The notes beneath the pieces are model-generated. The model was not told the origin of the DNA. It saw nothing but the letters and a program-made list of their open reading frames with translations, and searched no databases. This document shows positions 49,328 to 58,317 of a DNA stretch of 64,000 bases, piece after piece. Made by a program: the position numbers and the translations under genes. The first letter of the stretch is position 1. Each line of letters starts with the position of its first letter. The stretch comes from CAYSRC01 sp964446385. GTDB lineage: Bacteria; Bacillota; Clostridia; Oscillospirales; Ruminococcaceae. The stretch is taken from NCBI GenBank assembly GCA_964446385.1, contig CAYUOH010000003.1:1-64000 (forward strand), given 5' to 3'.

Positions 49328-51535
49328 TCAATCGTGTTCGGTTGTCAGGAAGGTTACCGAAATTATGGTACCGGCCTCAACCGACTCCCCTTCGGAAACG
49401 CTTTGGGATGCAGCTACGGCATCATCGCTTTGAGATCCGTCTACTTTTATATTCAGTCCAGAAGCCTCAAGAACCAATTGGGCCGATGATTGAGACAATC
49501 CTATTACCGAGGGAACGGTCACAGAAATATGTTCCGTTTCAACGTCGGTATAAATATAGACAGAGGAACCTCTGGGAATAGAATATCCTGCAGGCGGATA
49601 TTGACCGACAACAGTAGTGCCATCACCTACAACGTTGTATTTGAGACCTATTACTTGCATCTTTGAATAGGCTGTAGTGAGAGAATCCTGAAGAATATAG
49701 GGTGTGTTTACAGATGTTACAGCAAGCTCTTCCTCTGTATAGGAAGGATCTACCCCAAGGTAAGGCAGGATATCTGCAAAAATGGAACTAACCACAGGAG
49801 CGGCAATCATTCCGCCGTAGATAGATGTGGAGCTGTGCGGTTCATCCAACATCAGATAAACGCATATCTGCGGATCATCCACCGGAGCAAATGCGCAAAA
49901 AGAACCGACGTAAACTCTTTCGGTTGTGTTGAGCTTCTGTCCGGTACCGCTCTTGCCTCCTATACGGAATCCGGCAACATATGCGTTTCCACCGTTGCCA
50001 CGTTCCACGACTTGTTCCAGAATAATGCGCATTTTTTCACTGGTATCATTGCTGATAACCTGGCGTTTAACCTGTGGCTCTATGTTTTCGATTATATTTC
50101 CGCCACTGTCGGTAATTTGCTTGACAAGATGCGGCTGAACAAGATATCCGCCGTTTATAACTGTTGAAAATGCGGTAACAATCTGAATCGGGGTGTAAAC
50201 ATTGGACTGGCCGTAAGAACAACTTGCAAGGTTGACGAGCGACATATCCTCACCGTAAACCTGACTGCGCGCCTCTCCGGACAGATCTATATCAGTATAA
50301 TCCACCAGTCCGAAAGAATAAAGGTATCTGTAGAAATCACGAGCGCCGATAGACTGGCCAATACGTACAAAAGAAGTGTTGCAGGAATGCACTACCGCAT
50401 CGGAGAAATTCAACTGTCCATGTGCTGTGGTGGCGCAGTTCATTACACGGTCCGCTACAGTAATAGATCCGCTGCAGTAATATGTGGTTTCAAGAGTCGC
50501 AGCACCGACCTCCAGCGCTGTGGCAGCTGTTATAGATTTGAAAACAGAACCCGGTTCATAGGTATCGGAGATCGCTTTGTTCCTCCACTGAGCATTCTGG
50601 GCTTTGTATATCGCCGCAGAACGTTCATCGTCATTTTCGATTTCAGAGATTTCAGCAGCTTTTGCCTCATCATAAATTGTGAAAGGATCATTCGGGTCAA
50701 AGTCACCTTTTACTGCCATTGCAAGAATCTCGGCAGTATTTACATCCATTACGATGCATACGCCGCGTTCCTTTACATTATGCTCCACGATAGCGGTGGC
50801 AAGATGGGATTCGACCACCTGTTGAATATATTCGTCTATAGTCAATACCAGATTGTTTCCGTCTCTGGCAGGATATTCCATTTCATTACCGTAATATATT
50901 TCTCCGCCGTTGGCGTTCCGCGCAGTAATAATCCTTCCGTCTGTGCCGCTTAACTCATCATCATAATATGATTCCAGACCTGCAAGGCCCTGATTATCGG
51001 TACCGACAAATCCAAGAACGTGAGCGGCGAAATTACCGTAAGGATAATAACGTTTGGAATCCTCAGTATAGTACACCCCCGAAGCTTTGTGTTCTGACAT
51101 ATAGGCCTTTATTTTGTCTACAATAGGCTGGTCCACCTTGCGTTTGACAATTGAATAATAGTTCTGTTCTTTACACTGTTCAAGGGTAACCGCACGGTCT
51201 GCATCGAGTATTTCATACATACAGTCGGCTATAGTGTCATAATCGTCCTCTTTAATGTCAAGAGGCGCGAGTGCTACAGTCCAGACAGCCGCGCTGCTGG
51301 CCAACACGTTATTATTTCGGTCATATATACTTCCACGCTTAGCCGGAATAACAGTATCACTCAACTGCTGGCTTGTTGCCATTTGGTTATAGTAATCATG
51401 CTGAGTAACAGAGATATAAAACAACCTAACCACTAATATAACGAATAGGATGGCAATAATAATCGCCATCCATACAATTCCGGAAACCCTGATTCCGGAG
51501 CGTTTATTCTTTTTTTCAATGTTATTACCGATCAT
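49328..51535 (-). CDS. Class B penicillin-binding protein with PASTA domains (FtsI/SpoVD type)
   Basis: 735 residues: a short cytoplasmic tail, one membrane anchor (about 20-45), a dimerisation domain with AKRGSIYDRNNNVLASS, and a transpeptidase domain with catalytic Ser in EPGSVFKSITAATALE, HSCN in VVHSCNTSFVRIG, and KSGTGQK. Two PASTA repeats follow: TPYILQDSLTTAYSKMQVIG with QYPPAGYSIPRGS, and TVPSVIGLSQSSAQLVLEASG. It cross-links septal peptidoglycan and pairs with FtsW. Only one such PBP is in the cluster, so it could be the vegetative FtsI; the SpoVD label cannot be excluded. GAGG lies upstream of ATG 51535. Confidence 0.93.
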   Translation of the reverse strand: MIGNNIEKKNKRSGIRVSGIVWMAIIIAILFVILVVRLFYISVTQHDYYNQMATSQQLSDTVIPAKRGSIYDRNNNVLASSAAVWTVALAPLDIKEDDYDTIADCMYEILDADRAVTLEQCKEQNYYSIVKRKVDQPIVDKIKAYMSEHKASGVYYTEDSKRYYPYGNFAAHVLGFVGTDNQGLAGLESYYDDELSGTDGRIITARNANGGEIYYGNEMEYPARDGNNLVLTIDEYIQQVVESHLATAIVEHNVKERGVCIVMDVNTAEILAMAVKGDFDPNDPFTIYDEAKAAEISEIENDDERSAAIYKAQNAQWRNKAISDTYEPGSVFKSITAATALEVGAATLETTYYCSGSITVADRVMNCATTAHGQLNFSDAVVHSCNTSFVRIGQSIGARDFYRYLYSFGLVDYTDIDLSGEARSQVYGEDMSLVNLASCSYGQSNVYTPIQIVTAFSTVINGGYLVQPHLVKQITDSGGNIIENIEPQVKRQVISNDTSEKMRIILEQVVERGNGGNAYVAGFRIGGKSGTGQKLNTTERVYVGSFCAFAPVDDPQICVYLMLDEPHSSTSIYGGMIAAPVVSSIFADILPYLGVDPSYTEEELAVTSVNTPYILQDSLTTAYSKMQVIGLKYNVVGDGTTVVGQYPPAGYSIPRGSSVYIYTDVETEHISVTVPSVIGLSQSSAQLVLEASGLNIKVDGSQSDDAVAASQSVSEGESVEAGTIISVTFLTTEHD

Positions 51536-51558
51536 AGAACCTCAGGAAATAATAAATA

Positions 51559-52017
51559 TCAGCCAAAGAAAATATCAAGAAGCTTGTGAAAGCTGTCGGA
51601 CAGGGCATTACGCCCGGATATACTGTTATCAGAAATAAAGTTGCTTCCCTGGACATAGATATATTGTACGGAAGAACCGTCCTGTTTTACCATCCCGAGC
51701 TCACGTCCGGCGAATTCCTCGGCCTCTTTTACGGAAACAGAACTTTCAAGGACGTAGTTGAGATATGCATTCTGGCTCTGAAGTTGGGTTAGTTCGTTGT
51801 TGAATGCGTTGATGGCAGTTTTTGTCTCGGTAAGCTCAGTGCGTCCCAGAACACTGGTAACCATCAGTGCAACGACGGAAAGCAGAAGAATGACGTTCAG
51901 AACGGATACACGTGACATCCGTCTGCGCGACTTTGTCTTTTTTGCCACCTTTACCTGAAGCTCAGCGGTTTCGTAGGACTCAAACCGTGACAGGTCATAA
52001 GCTGCATTATTTCTCAT
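51559..52017 (-). CDS. ftsL: FtsL-like division protein
   Basis: 152 residues with the FtsL/DivIC layout: a basic cytoplasmic part (AKKTKSRRRMSR), one membrane segment (about 39-58, VLNVILLLSVVALMVTSVL), then an extracellular leucine-zipper coiled coil (TELTETKTAINAFNNELTQL) and an EFAGRELGMVKQDG segment typical of the family. Position between rsmH and the class B PBP is the canonical ftsL slot. Start ATG 52017 with GGAGGT upstream. Confidence 0.85.
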   Translation of the reverse strand: MRNNAAYDLSRFESYETAELQVKVAKKTKSRRRMSRVSVLNVILLLSVVALMVTSVLGRTELTETKTAINAFNNELTQLQSQNAYLNYVLESSVSVKEAEEFAGRELGMVKQDGSSVQYIYVQGSNFISDNSISGRNALSDSFHKLLDIFFG

Positions 52018-52053
52018 TAATTATACCTCCGGCAAGCGATTACTTCAACCGCG

Positions 52054-52980
52054 TTATCTTTTCTGTAAAACGCGCAGCTTTGCGCTGCGGGAGCGGCGGT
52101 TAACATCCAACTCCTCTTCATCGGCCACAACTGGCTTTTTGGTCATAATATCCGCCAGGGGCACTTTCCCACACACACAGACCGGAAATTCCGGAGGGCA
52201 GATACACCCTTGGGATTTGTCTTTATAAAAGTTTTTCACAATACGGTCCTCAAGAGAATGGAAGGTTATCACACACAACCTTCCGCCAGGATTGAGAATA
52301 TCAAAAACAGCATTCAATCCTTGAGTCAGCGCTCCCAGTTCGTCATTTACCGCAATACGCAGTGCCTGAAATGTTCTTCGTGCAGGATGTTTTTCTTTGC
52401 GGCGTACTGCTGGAGGAAGGGCTGAAGTAACAATGTCACTTAACTGGATCGTTGTTAGAATGTCCCTGCTTTCACGTAGATTTACAATTTTTTTCGCTAT
52501 CTGATACGCGTAGGGTTCTTCTCCGTATTCACGAAGTATCCGTGTCAGATCCTTTATATCCGCGGTGTTTACTATATCTGCCGCGGTTTCACCCTCGGAA
52601 GACATTCTCATATCAAGTGCGCCGTCGTTCAAATATGAAAACCCGCGCTCAGGATCGTCAAACTGATGAGATGACACCCCGAGGTCAAGCAATGCCCCGT
52701 CAATCCCGCCGTAATACCCCGAAAGAAGCATATCCGCGTCACGGAAGTCGCCTTTAATCAGAGTAACGTACTCAAAAGCGGCAAGACGTTCTCCTGCAGC
52801 GGCAAGTGCCTCGTCATCCTTGTCAAAACAGTATAAGTGTCCGCCTCTGAGACGTGAGGCAATTTCAAACGAGTGTCCTCCACCTCCGACGGTACAATCC
52901 AGATAAGTTCCGTCCGGTTTGATATTCAGCCCATCAAGACATTCGTCAAGAAGTACAGGTCTGTGGCTGAATGGTATCAT
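52054..52980 (-). CDS. rsmH: 16S rRNA (cytosine-1402-N4)-methyltransferase RsmH
   Basis: 308 residues. SAM-dependent methyltransferase: HRPVLLDECLDGL, DGTYLDCTVGGGGHSFEIASRL (SAM motif I), YCFDKDDEAL, GALLDLGVSSHQFDDPERGFSY, KKEKHPARRTFQALRIAVNDEL-like segment, VITFHSLEDRIVKNFY and a C-terminal RSRSAKLRVL. It modifies C1402 in the ribosomal P site. It overlaps the mraZ stop by 4 bp. Confidence 0.96.
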   Translation of the reverse strand: MIPFSHRPVLLDECLDGLNIKPDGTYLDCTVGGGGHSFEIASRLRGGHLYCFDKDDEALAAAGERLAAFEYVTLIKGDFRDADMLLSGYYGGIDGALLDLGVSSHQFDDPERGFSYLNDGALDMRMSSEGETAADIVNTADIKDLTRILREYGEEPYAYQIAKKIVNLRESRDILTTIQLSDIVTSALPPAVRRKEKHPARRTFQALRIAVNDELGALTQGLNAVFDILNPGGRLCVITFHSLEDRIVKNFYKDKSQGCICPPEFPVCVCGKVPLADIMTKKPVVADEEELDVNRRSRSAKLRVLQKR

Positions 52981-53396
52981 ATCTCGAGTTCCTTCATCTG
53001 TGTGTCAATCATTTCGGTTGTGATGGAATCATTGACGATGTTCCAGCGTTCCCTGTTCCAGATTTCAGCATGATTCAGCACGCCTATAACTACGACATCC
53101 TTTTCCAGTGAAGCCCTCTGACGAAGATTTGACGGAATCAGAATCCTACCCTGCTTGTCCGGTTCAACCATACAGGCATTGGCAAACAGGTATCTCTGGA
53201 TATCCCTGGAGCTTCCAATCGGACGATCCTTGATTTTGTCGCACATTGATTCCCATTCAGACTCGGAAAATACAACAAGACAGTCGTCCAGCCAGCGTGT
53301 AATATAAAAGCGTTCACCGAGTTCATCACGAAGACGGGACGGAAAATTCATGCGGCCTTTTTCATCAATATTGTGATTATATTCACCTGTAAGCAC
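52977..53396 (-). CDS. mraZ: Transcriptional regulator MraZ
   Basis: 139 residues with two AbrB-like MraZ repeats: MLTGEYNHNIDEKGRMNFPS and ACMVEPDKQGRILIPSNLR. It is a DNA-binding regulator of the division and cell-wall cluster that recognises TGGGN direct repeats at its own promoter in other bacteria; candidate repeats are seen here at 53424-53468. The start codon is GTG 53396 with GGAGGG about 9 bp upstream. Confidence 0.95.
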   Translation of the reverse strand: MLTGEYNHNIDEKGRMNFPSRLRDELGERFYITRWLDDCLVVFSESEWESMCDKIKDRPIGSSRDIQRYLFANACMVEPDKQGRILIPSNLRQRASLEKDVVVIGVLNHAEIWNRERWNIVNDSITTEMIDTQMKELEI

Positions 53397-53423
53397 TAAT
53401 TTCGTCCCTCCTTTCGTATTTCA

Positions 53424-53468
53424 ACCCACAATCAACCTTTTTAAACCACTTTTAGGTTATTATACCCA
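53424..53468 (-). promoter_or_regulatory. Candidate MraZ boxes
   Basis: On the - strand TGGGT (53464-53468), TGGTT (53444-53448) and TGGGT (53424-53428) are spaced exactly 20 bp apart, with AGGTT in phase at 53434-53438. The first overlaps the -10 region. Confidence 0.55.
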
Positions 53469-53487
53469 CTAATAAACGTAAAATCAA
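53459..53487 (-). promoter_or_regulatory. Promoter of the division/cell-wall cluster
   Basis: On the - strand TTGATT (53482-53487), 17 bp, TATAAT (53459-53464), about 60 bp before mraZ. Confidence 0.75.
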
Positions 53488-53518
53488 CAATTCTTTTTAT
53501 AATTTATCTAAAAAATTA

Positions 53519-53547
53519 AAAAAAAAACGGCCGTCATCAGACGGCCG
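53519..53547 (-). terminator. Terminator of the pot operon
   Basis: On the - strand CGGCCGTC pairs with GACGGCCG (53528-53547) around a 4-nt loop, followed by a T-run of nine or more. Confidence 0.88.
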
Positions 53548-53568
53548 CTTTAAAACTTATTTAAATAT

Positions 53569-55530
53569 TCAGCTAATTTTCAGGTTCTCCCAAAGTTCAT
53601 TGATGTATGACAGCATCTCGGGAGACAGATTCTGATAGGCATATGTATTGTATGCAGATTTGAAATCATCATAACCGTTATATAAGATTTCCATAACATC
53701 CTCACCCATCTCGTCTATATAATCCTCGTTCTCATAAACAATCCTGTTGGGTGAAGCATAGTAGGTATATTCCGCATTTGCAATAGCGGGCTCCTCACTC
53801 AGCATATAGTTTATGAAAATCTCCGCCAGTTCCTTATCCTGGCAGCATGAGGGAACGCACATAGCGTCAATATAGTAGTTTGTTGGGTCGGGATAATAAA
53901 ACTGAAGATCAACATCATCAGCCTGAGCGTCAGCCATGGTAAAATAATCACCCGCATAATACGAGGAAGCGATGGCTTCTCCGGATTCCATCATATTGTA
54001 AATTTCATCCATAACGTAACTTTTAACAAGGGGCCGCTGCTCCAGGAGGAGCTCCTGAGCCTGTTTCCATGCTTCTCTGTCATAGGTGTTGACCGAATAA
54101 CCAAGCTTATAGAGCGCGGTTCCGAATGCATCGCGCGGATTATTGTACTGCAGAATCTCTCCGGCGTACTTTTCATTCCACAGGAGATCCCATCCATCAG
54201 CATCCCCCGGGGCAACACGATTGGCGTCATAGATTATTCCGACAACTCCGTATGCGTAAGGCACAGTATAGATATCGTCGGGATCGTAGAAGAGCCCTTT
54301 AAAATCTTCACTGATGTAATCTATATTCTGAATATTGTCAAAGTTGAGAGGCAGGAGCATCTCCTCATCTTTCATACGCGCTATCATATAATCTGACGGG
54401 ATAACGACATCATAGCTTACAGCGCCGGACACCAGTTTGTTGTACATGTCTTCATTGCTTGCAAACGTGTCATAATTCACCTTGACAGGAGCACCGTAGG
54501 CATCCTCATACCATTTCTCAAATGAATCGATTGTGTCAAGGGTCCCCTCGGAGCCGTCGGAAATATATTCGCCCCAGTTGTATACATTAAGAACACGGGG
54601 CTTTTCACGGGAAATTGAGTAAATCGTCACACCTGCGACCAGTGCTATCGCCAGCAGAGGAATCGCTAACTTAAGCGGACCCGAGACCTCGTAACTGTCT
54701 CTTTCTGCCTTGTCCCCCTTGCGTCTTGTCTTCCTCAGCTGTTTGTCTTCATTGTTTCCGATAATATTTGACACAAGCAGAAGCGAAAGAATGACAAAGA
54801 ATATGATTGTTGCCAAGGCGTACATTTTGGGAGTGACTGTCTTTTTTGTCATATTGTAAATACGGATCGGCAATGTCTGGAAACCGTTTCCCTGTGTGAA
54901 ATAACTGATAACGAAATCATCAAGGGAAAGAGTAAAGGCCATGATAAAACCGGTGGTAATTCCGGGCATAATTTCAGGAAGCTCCGCTTTGATGAAAGCT
55001 CTGAACGGAGTACATCCAAGATCCATAGCGGCCTCAGGAATACTTTTATCCATCTGCTGAAGCTTTGGAAGCACCTGGAGTATTACATAGGGAAGACAGA
55101 AAGTAATATGAGCTATCAACATAGTCCCAAAACTGAGACTGCTCGATTTCCCCATGAGCGTACCGACGAAAACAAACATCAGCATCAGTGAGATACCGGT
55201 GATGATATCCGGATTGGTCATTGGAATATCGGTAAGGGTATTCAATGTAGCCTTGTAGTATTTGTTACGGAGTTTGTTGATACCGACAGCAGCAGCTGTC
55301 CCCATAATTACCGAACTTACCGAAGCGCAGAGAGCAAGCGTAAGTGTGTTGCTGACAGCCTTGAGGGTTTCGTTATCATTGAAGAGCTCTGCGTACCATT
55401 TTAATGAAAAACCCGAGAAGACCGAAAGGCTGCGAGCCTGGTTATAGGAAAAGAATATCAGCACGGCAATAGGGGCAAAGAGGAATGCAAATATTACTGC
55501 CGTATATATTTTAGAGGCGCTTTTTTTCAT
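53569..55530 (-). CDS. Polyamine ABC transporter, fused permease (PotC) and substrate-binding protein (PotD)
   Basis: 653 residues. The first 270 or so are an ABC inner-membrane permease of the PotC type with 6 membrane segments and the EAA loop EAAMDLGCTPFRAFIKAELPEI. A charged linker (QLRKTRRKGDKAERD) leads to a further membrane segment (about 292-310) that anchors the extracellular binding domain: LNVYNWGEYISDG, SYDVVIPSDYMIARM, VPYAYGVVGIIYDAN and AMCVPSCCQDKELAEIFINYML. Spermidine/putrescine uptake is expected. The fusion tethers the binding protein to its own permease, removing the need for a lipoprotein anchor. No frameshift separates the halves. Confidence 0.92.
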   Translation of the reverse strand: MKKSASKIYTAVIFAFLFAPIAVLIFFSYNQARSLSVFSGFSLKWYAELFNDNETLKAVSNTLTLALCASVSSVIMGTAAAVGINKLRNKYYKATLNTLTDIPMTNPDIITGISLMLMFVFVGTLMGKSSSLSFGTMLIAHITFCLPYVILQVLPKLQQMDKSIPEAAMDLGCTPFRAFIKAELPEIMPGITTGFIMAFTLSLDDFVISYFTQGNGFQTLPIRIYNMTKKTVTPKMYALATIIFFVILSLLLVSNIIGNNEDKQLRKTRRKGDKAERDSYEVSGPLKLAIPLLAIALVAGVTIYSISREKPRVLNVYNWGEYISDGSEGTLDTIDSFEKWYEDAYGAPVKVNYDTFASNEDMYNKLVSGAVSYDVVIPSDYMIARMKDEEMLLPLNFDNIQNIDYISEDFKGLFYDPDDIYTVPYAYGVVGIIYDANRVAPGDADGWDLLWNEKYAGEILQYNNPRDAFGTALYKLGYSVNTYDREAWKQAQELLLEQRPLVKSYVMDEIYNMMESGEAIASSYYAGDYFTMADAQADDVDLQFYYPDPTNYYIDAMCVPSCCQDKELAEIFINYMLSEEPAIANAEYTYYASPNRIVYENEDYIDEMGEDVMEILYNGYDDFKSAYNTYAYQNLSPEMLSYINELWENLKIS

Positions 55531-56420
55531 TTACCCGCACCTCCGTATGCAATTCTGTCAGTGAATCTACGAGCAACAGTCATTGCAATCAAAAGGATAA
55601 CCATGAGTATAAAAGCTATAGCGGCGGCAAAATGAAGATTGCCGGATACATACTGACCTTCAATAGCATCGCCCAGCAGATAGAACTTTCCGTTGCCCAG
55701 TTTCTGGGAAATATAGAATGTACTGATTGAAGGCACAAGAACCATTGTAACTCCGGAAACTACGCCGGGAAGACTTAATGGAAAGATTACCCTGTAGAGC
55801 ACGCGGAAATTATTGCTTCCCAGATCACGGGCAGCATCAAGGAGACGACAGTCCATCTTTGCCATTACGGAATAAATTGGAAGTATCATGTACGGCAGAT
55901 AATCGTATACCATTCCTACAACCACTGCGCCTTCGGTACCGATAATCTTCACAGTATTAAGGCCCAGCGCCGTAAACAGTCCGTTTATAAGTCCGGTATC
56001 CTGAAGAATTGTCATCCATGCGTATGTCCTGATAAGGAAATTCATCCACATCGGTATCATCACAAGTGTTATTGCTGTACTCTGGGCACGTTCCGACATA
56101 TGGGAAATAATATAACCCAGGGGATATCCAAGTACAAGACAAATCACCGTCGATATCAGCGCAAGTTTGAAGGAACGCCAGAATATCAGAAGATAAGTAT
56201 GCACCTCAGTGACTGATTTATCTGCGTTTACTATCGAAGACGTTGCGTTGATAAAACGGGAAATATTATCAAACGTAAAACGGAAATCACTGTCAGTAAA
56301 TGCGTAATAGGCTACGAAAATCAGCGGAACCAGTACAAAAAGCGCAGCCCAGACTGAATACGGAGCTAAAAGGATACGGTTTACCAGGGAATTTCCAGAG
56401 CGATTATAATTTCTCTTCAT
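55527..56420 (-). CDS. potB: Polyamine ABC transporter permease PotB
   Basis: 297 residues with 6 membrane segments. N-terminal LAPYSVWAALFVLVPLIFVAYYAF, the MNFLIRTYAWMTILQDTGLIN segment typical of PotB, and the EAA loop LLDAARDLGSNNFRVLYRVIFPLS. It pairs with the PotC half encoded next, whose start overlaps its stop by 4 bp. Start ATG 56420, GGAGG just upstream, overlapping potA by 17 bp. Confidence 0.94.
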   Translation of the reverse strand: MKRNYNRSGNSLVNRILLAPYSVWAALFVLVPLIFVAYYAFTDSDFRFTFDNISRFINATSSIVNADKSVTEVHTYLLIFWRSFKLALISTVICLVLGYPLGYIISHMSERAQSTAITLVMIPMWMNFLIRTYAWMTILQDTGLINGLFTALGLNTVKIIGTEGAVVVGMVYDYLPYMILPIYSVMAKMDCRLLDAARDLGSNNFRVLYRVIFPLSLPGVVSGVTMVLVPSISTFYISQKLGNGKFYLLGDAIEGQYVSGNLHFAAAIAFILMVILLIAMTVARRFTDRIAYGGAGK

Positions 56421-57549
56421 ATTCCTCCGCCCCGTTATAGCCGTTGATGTCGGAAAGCTGATCGATTTCCATACTGTATGAGGAATAATCTCCGAACATA
56501 TCGGAATATTCTGATTTTTTCATGACATGGATGGCGTCAGGCTCGATAAACAGACCTATCTGTGAACCCTCCGAACAATAATCGGTGGTCTGAATCATCC
56601 ATTTGAAACCGCCAATATCAACAATGATTTCGTAATGGACTCCCATGAACGTCACGGAAGTGACAACACCGGTAAGCATCCCCTTCTCTTTAGAAACAAT
56701 ATCTACATCCTCCGGACGTACCACGACGTCTACAGCCTCATTCGGGTCGAACCCGCCGTCCACACATTCAAAGACATGACCGGAAAACTGAACAGTCCTG
56801 TCCCTGAGCATAAAGCCGTCTACTATATTGCTTTCACCGATAAAATCGGCAACAAATGCGTTTTTAGGCTCGTTGTAAACATCTATCGGAGAACCGATTT
56901 GCTGTATCTTTCCGTCGGCCATTACAACAATTGTGTCAGACATTGAAAGAGCCTCTTCCTGATCATGTGTGACAAATATAAAAGTAATTTCCGTACGTTT
57001 CTGGATATTCTTCAGCTCCTGCTGCATATCCTTTCGCAGCTTGAGATCCAATGCGCCTAGCGGCTCATCGAGCAGGAGGACGCGGGGATGACTGATAAGC
57101 GCTCTGGCGATAGCTACCCGCTGCTGTTGACCGCCGGAGAGACTCAGAACATTGCGCTTTTCAAATCCTTTGAGAGCAACCATGGAAATCATTTCTTCCA
57201 CACGCGTTTTTATGTCACTGCGGGTAACCTTTTTTTCACGAAGCGGAAATGCAATGTTTTCGTATACATTCAGATGAGGAAATAGCGCATAGCGCTGGAA
57301 TACCGTATTAACCTCTCTTTTATAGGGAGGAAGATTGGTAATATCTTTTCCATCAAAAAGAACCCTGCCGCCGTCGGGGGAAAGAAATCCGCCGATAAGA
57401 CGCAGAGTTGTGGTTTTGCCGCATCCCGACGGTCCGAGCAGTGTCACAAATTCTCTGTCGTGGATATCAAGAGAAAAATCGCTAAGTACCTGCTCTCCGT
57501 CAAACTGAACCGAGCAGTCCTGGAGACTGACAATGACATTATCATTCAT
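56404..57549 (-). CDS. potA: Polyamine ABC transporter ATPase PotA
   Basis: 381 residues. Walker A LLGPSGCGKTTTLRLIGG, Q-loop NTVFQRYALFPHLNVYENIAF, signature LSGGQQQRVAIARAL, Walker B VLLLDEPLGALDLKLR and switch His in FVTHDQEEALSMSD. A C-terminal TOBE domain follows (VVVRPEDVDIVSKEKG). The length matches PotA. First gene of the pot operon, preceded by a possibly structured leader of about 130 nt. The SD is weak (GGGGT about 10 bp upstream). Confidence 0.95.
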   Translation of the reverse strand: MNDNVIVSLQDCSVQFDGEQVLSDFSLDIHDREFVTLLGPSGCGKTTTLRLIGGFLSPDGGRVLFDGKDITNLPPYKREVNTVFQRYALFPHLNVYENIAFPLREKKVTRSDIKTRVEEMISMVALKGFEKRNVLSLSGGQQQRVAIARALISHPRVLLLDEPLGALDLKLRKDMQQELKNIQKRTEITFIFVTHDQEEALSMSDTIVVMADGKIQQIGSPIDVYNEPKNAFVADFIGESNIVDGFMLRDRTVQFSGHVFECVDGGFDPNEAVDVVVRPEDVDIVSKEKGMLTGVVTSVTFMGVHYEIIVDIGGFKWMIQTTDYCSEGSQIGLFIEPDAIHVMKKSEYSDMFGDYSSYSMEIDQLSDINGYNGAEEYEEKL

Positions 57550-57608
57550 TTTTATAATACCCCTTTGCGGTTAATAAGACGTCGCCTTTTGACGATCGAT
57601 GCAATATC

Positions 57609-57683
57609 TGATACCCCGCAAGAGGTTTGTTACACCGGAATAAATACCGGTTCCAGTATCTGAATTGTCATCGGGTTTCTTGC
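57609..57683 (-). ncRNA. Candidate structured leader upstream of potA
   Basis: On the - strand GCAAGA (reverse of 57678-57683) can pair with TCTTGC (57618-57623), enclosing an ACCGG/CCGGT hairpin (57634-57651). GATAC (inside) can pair with GTATC just outside (57610-57614 with 57656-57660), a possible pseudoknot. No known riboswitch class was recognised. The structure is proposed from complementarity by eye only. Confidence 0.3.
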
Positions 57684-57723
57684 ACTAATAAACGTATAAT
57701 ATATTCTTTGGCACAATGGAATA

Positions 57724-57769
57724 AATATAAAGAAATGCACCCTGTTTGTCAATATAAAACGGGGTGCAT
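57724..57769 (-). terminator. Terminator after queT
   Basis: On the - strand ATGCACCC pairs with GGGTGCAT (57735-57769 outer limits) with additional GTTT/AAAC pairing inside, followed by TTCTTTATATTT. Confidence 0.75.
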
Positions 57770-57780
57770 ATTGATTTAAA

Positions 57781-58317
57781 TCAGCTGTAAAATCCGGGAA
57801 TTTTTTCTTTGAAACGGAACAGGCCTTTGTAAAGAATCAGACCCAATACCGTGCAGGACAGAAGTTGCCCCGGTACAATGGATAAAAACATTGTCATTAA
57901 TCCAGCAACGGTGAATTTACCGAGCAGAACCACACAAAGTTCCGCTCCTACAAACAGAGCGTTAATGAATACCGGGAAAAGGGTTGAAAGAACCGGAAGG
58001 TCGAACCACAGCACATTGCGGTATTTCTTTGAGAGTAATGCGGAAATCAATGTGGCTGACGTACCCACAATAATATCCAGTGCTCCGGCTATATTGGCGC
58101 CGAAAACGACACCTGCAGCATTGGAGATAAGACATCCCAGCGTAAGACCCCAGATCCCATAGGGGGTCAGAACCGGCAGAATTGTAAGCGCTTCCGCAAT
58201 ACGAACCTGGAATGTACCGAAAGATATTGGCGCAAATACGAACCCCAATCCGGTATATACCGCGGCTACTATTGCGGGGAACGCTATATTTAGGGTTTTC
58301 GAATCTATATTACGCAT
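57781..58317 (-). CDS. queT: QueT-type ECF transporter substrate-binding protein
   Basis: 178 residues, 5-6 membrane segments, matching the QueT family of energy-coupling-factor S components thought to import queuosine precursors. Typical segments: AIVAAVYTGLGFVFAPISFG, FQVRIAEALTILPVLTPYGI, GLTLGCLISN and GALDIIVGTSATLISALLS. It would work with ECF A, A' and T subunits encoded elsewhere. The start ATG 58317 lies inside the last codons of prfB, so the two are in one operon. No preQ1 riboswitch was recognised. Confidence 0.88.
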   Translation of the reverse strand: MRNIDSKTLNIAFPAIVAAVYTGLGFVFAPISFGTFQVRIAEALTILPVLTPYGIWGLTLGCLISNAAGVVFGANIAGALDIIVGTSATLISALLSKKYRNVLWFDLPVLSTLFPVFINALFVGAELCVVLLGKFTVAGLMTMFLSIVPGQLLSCTVLGLILYKGLFRFKEKIPGFYS

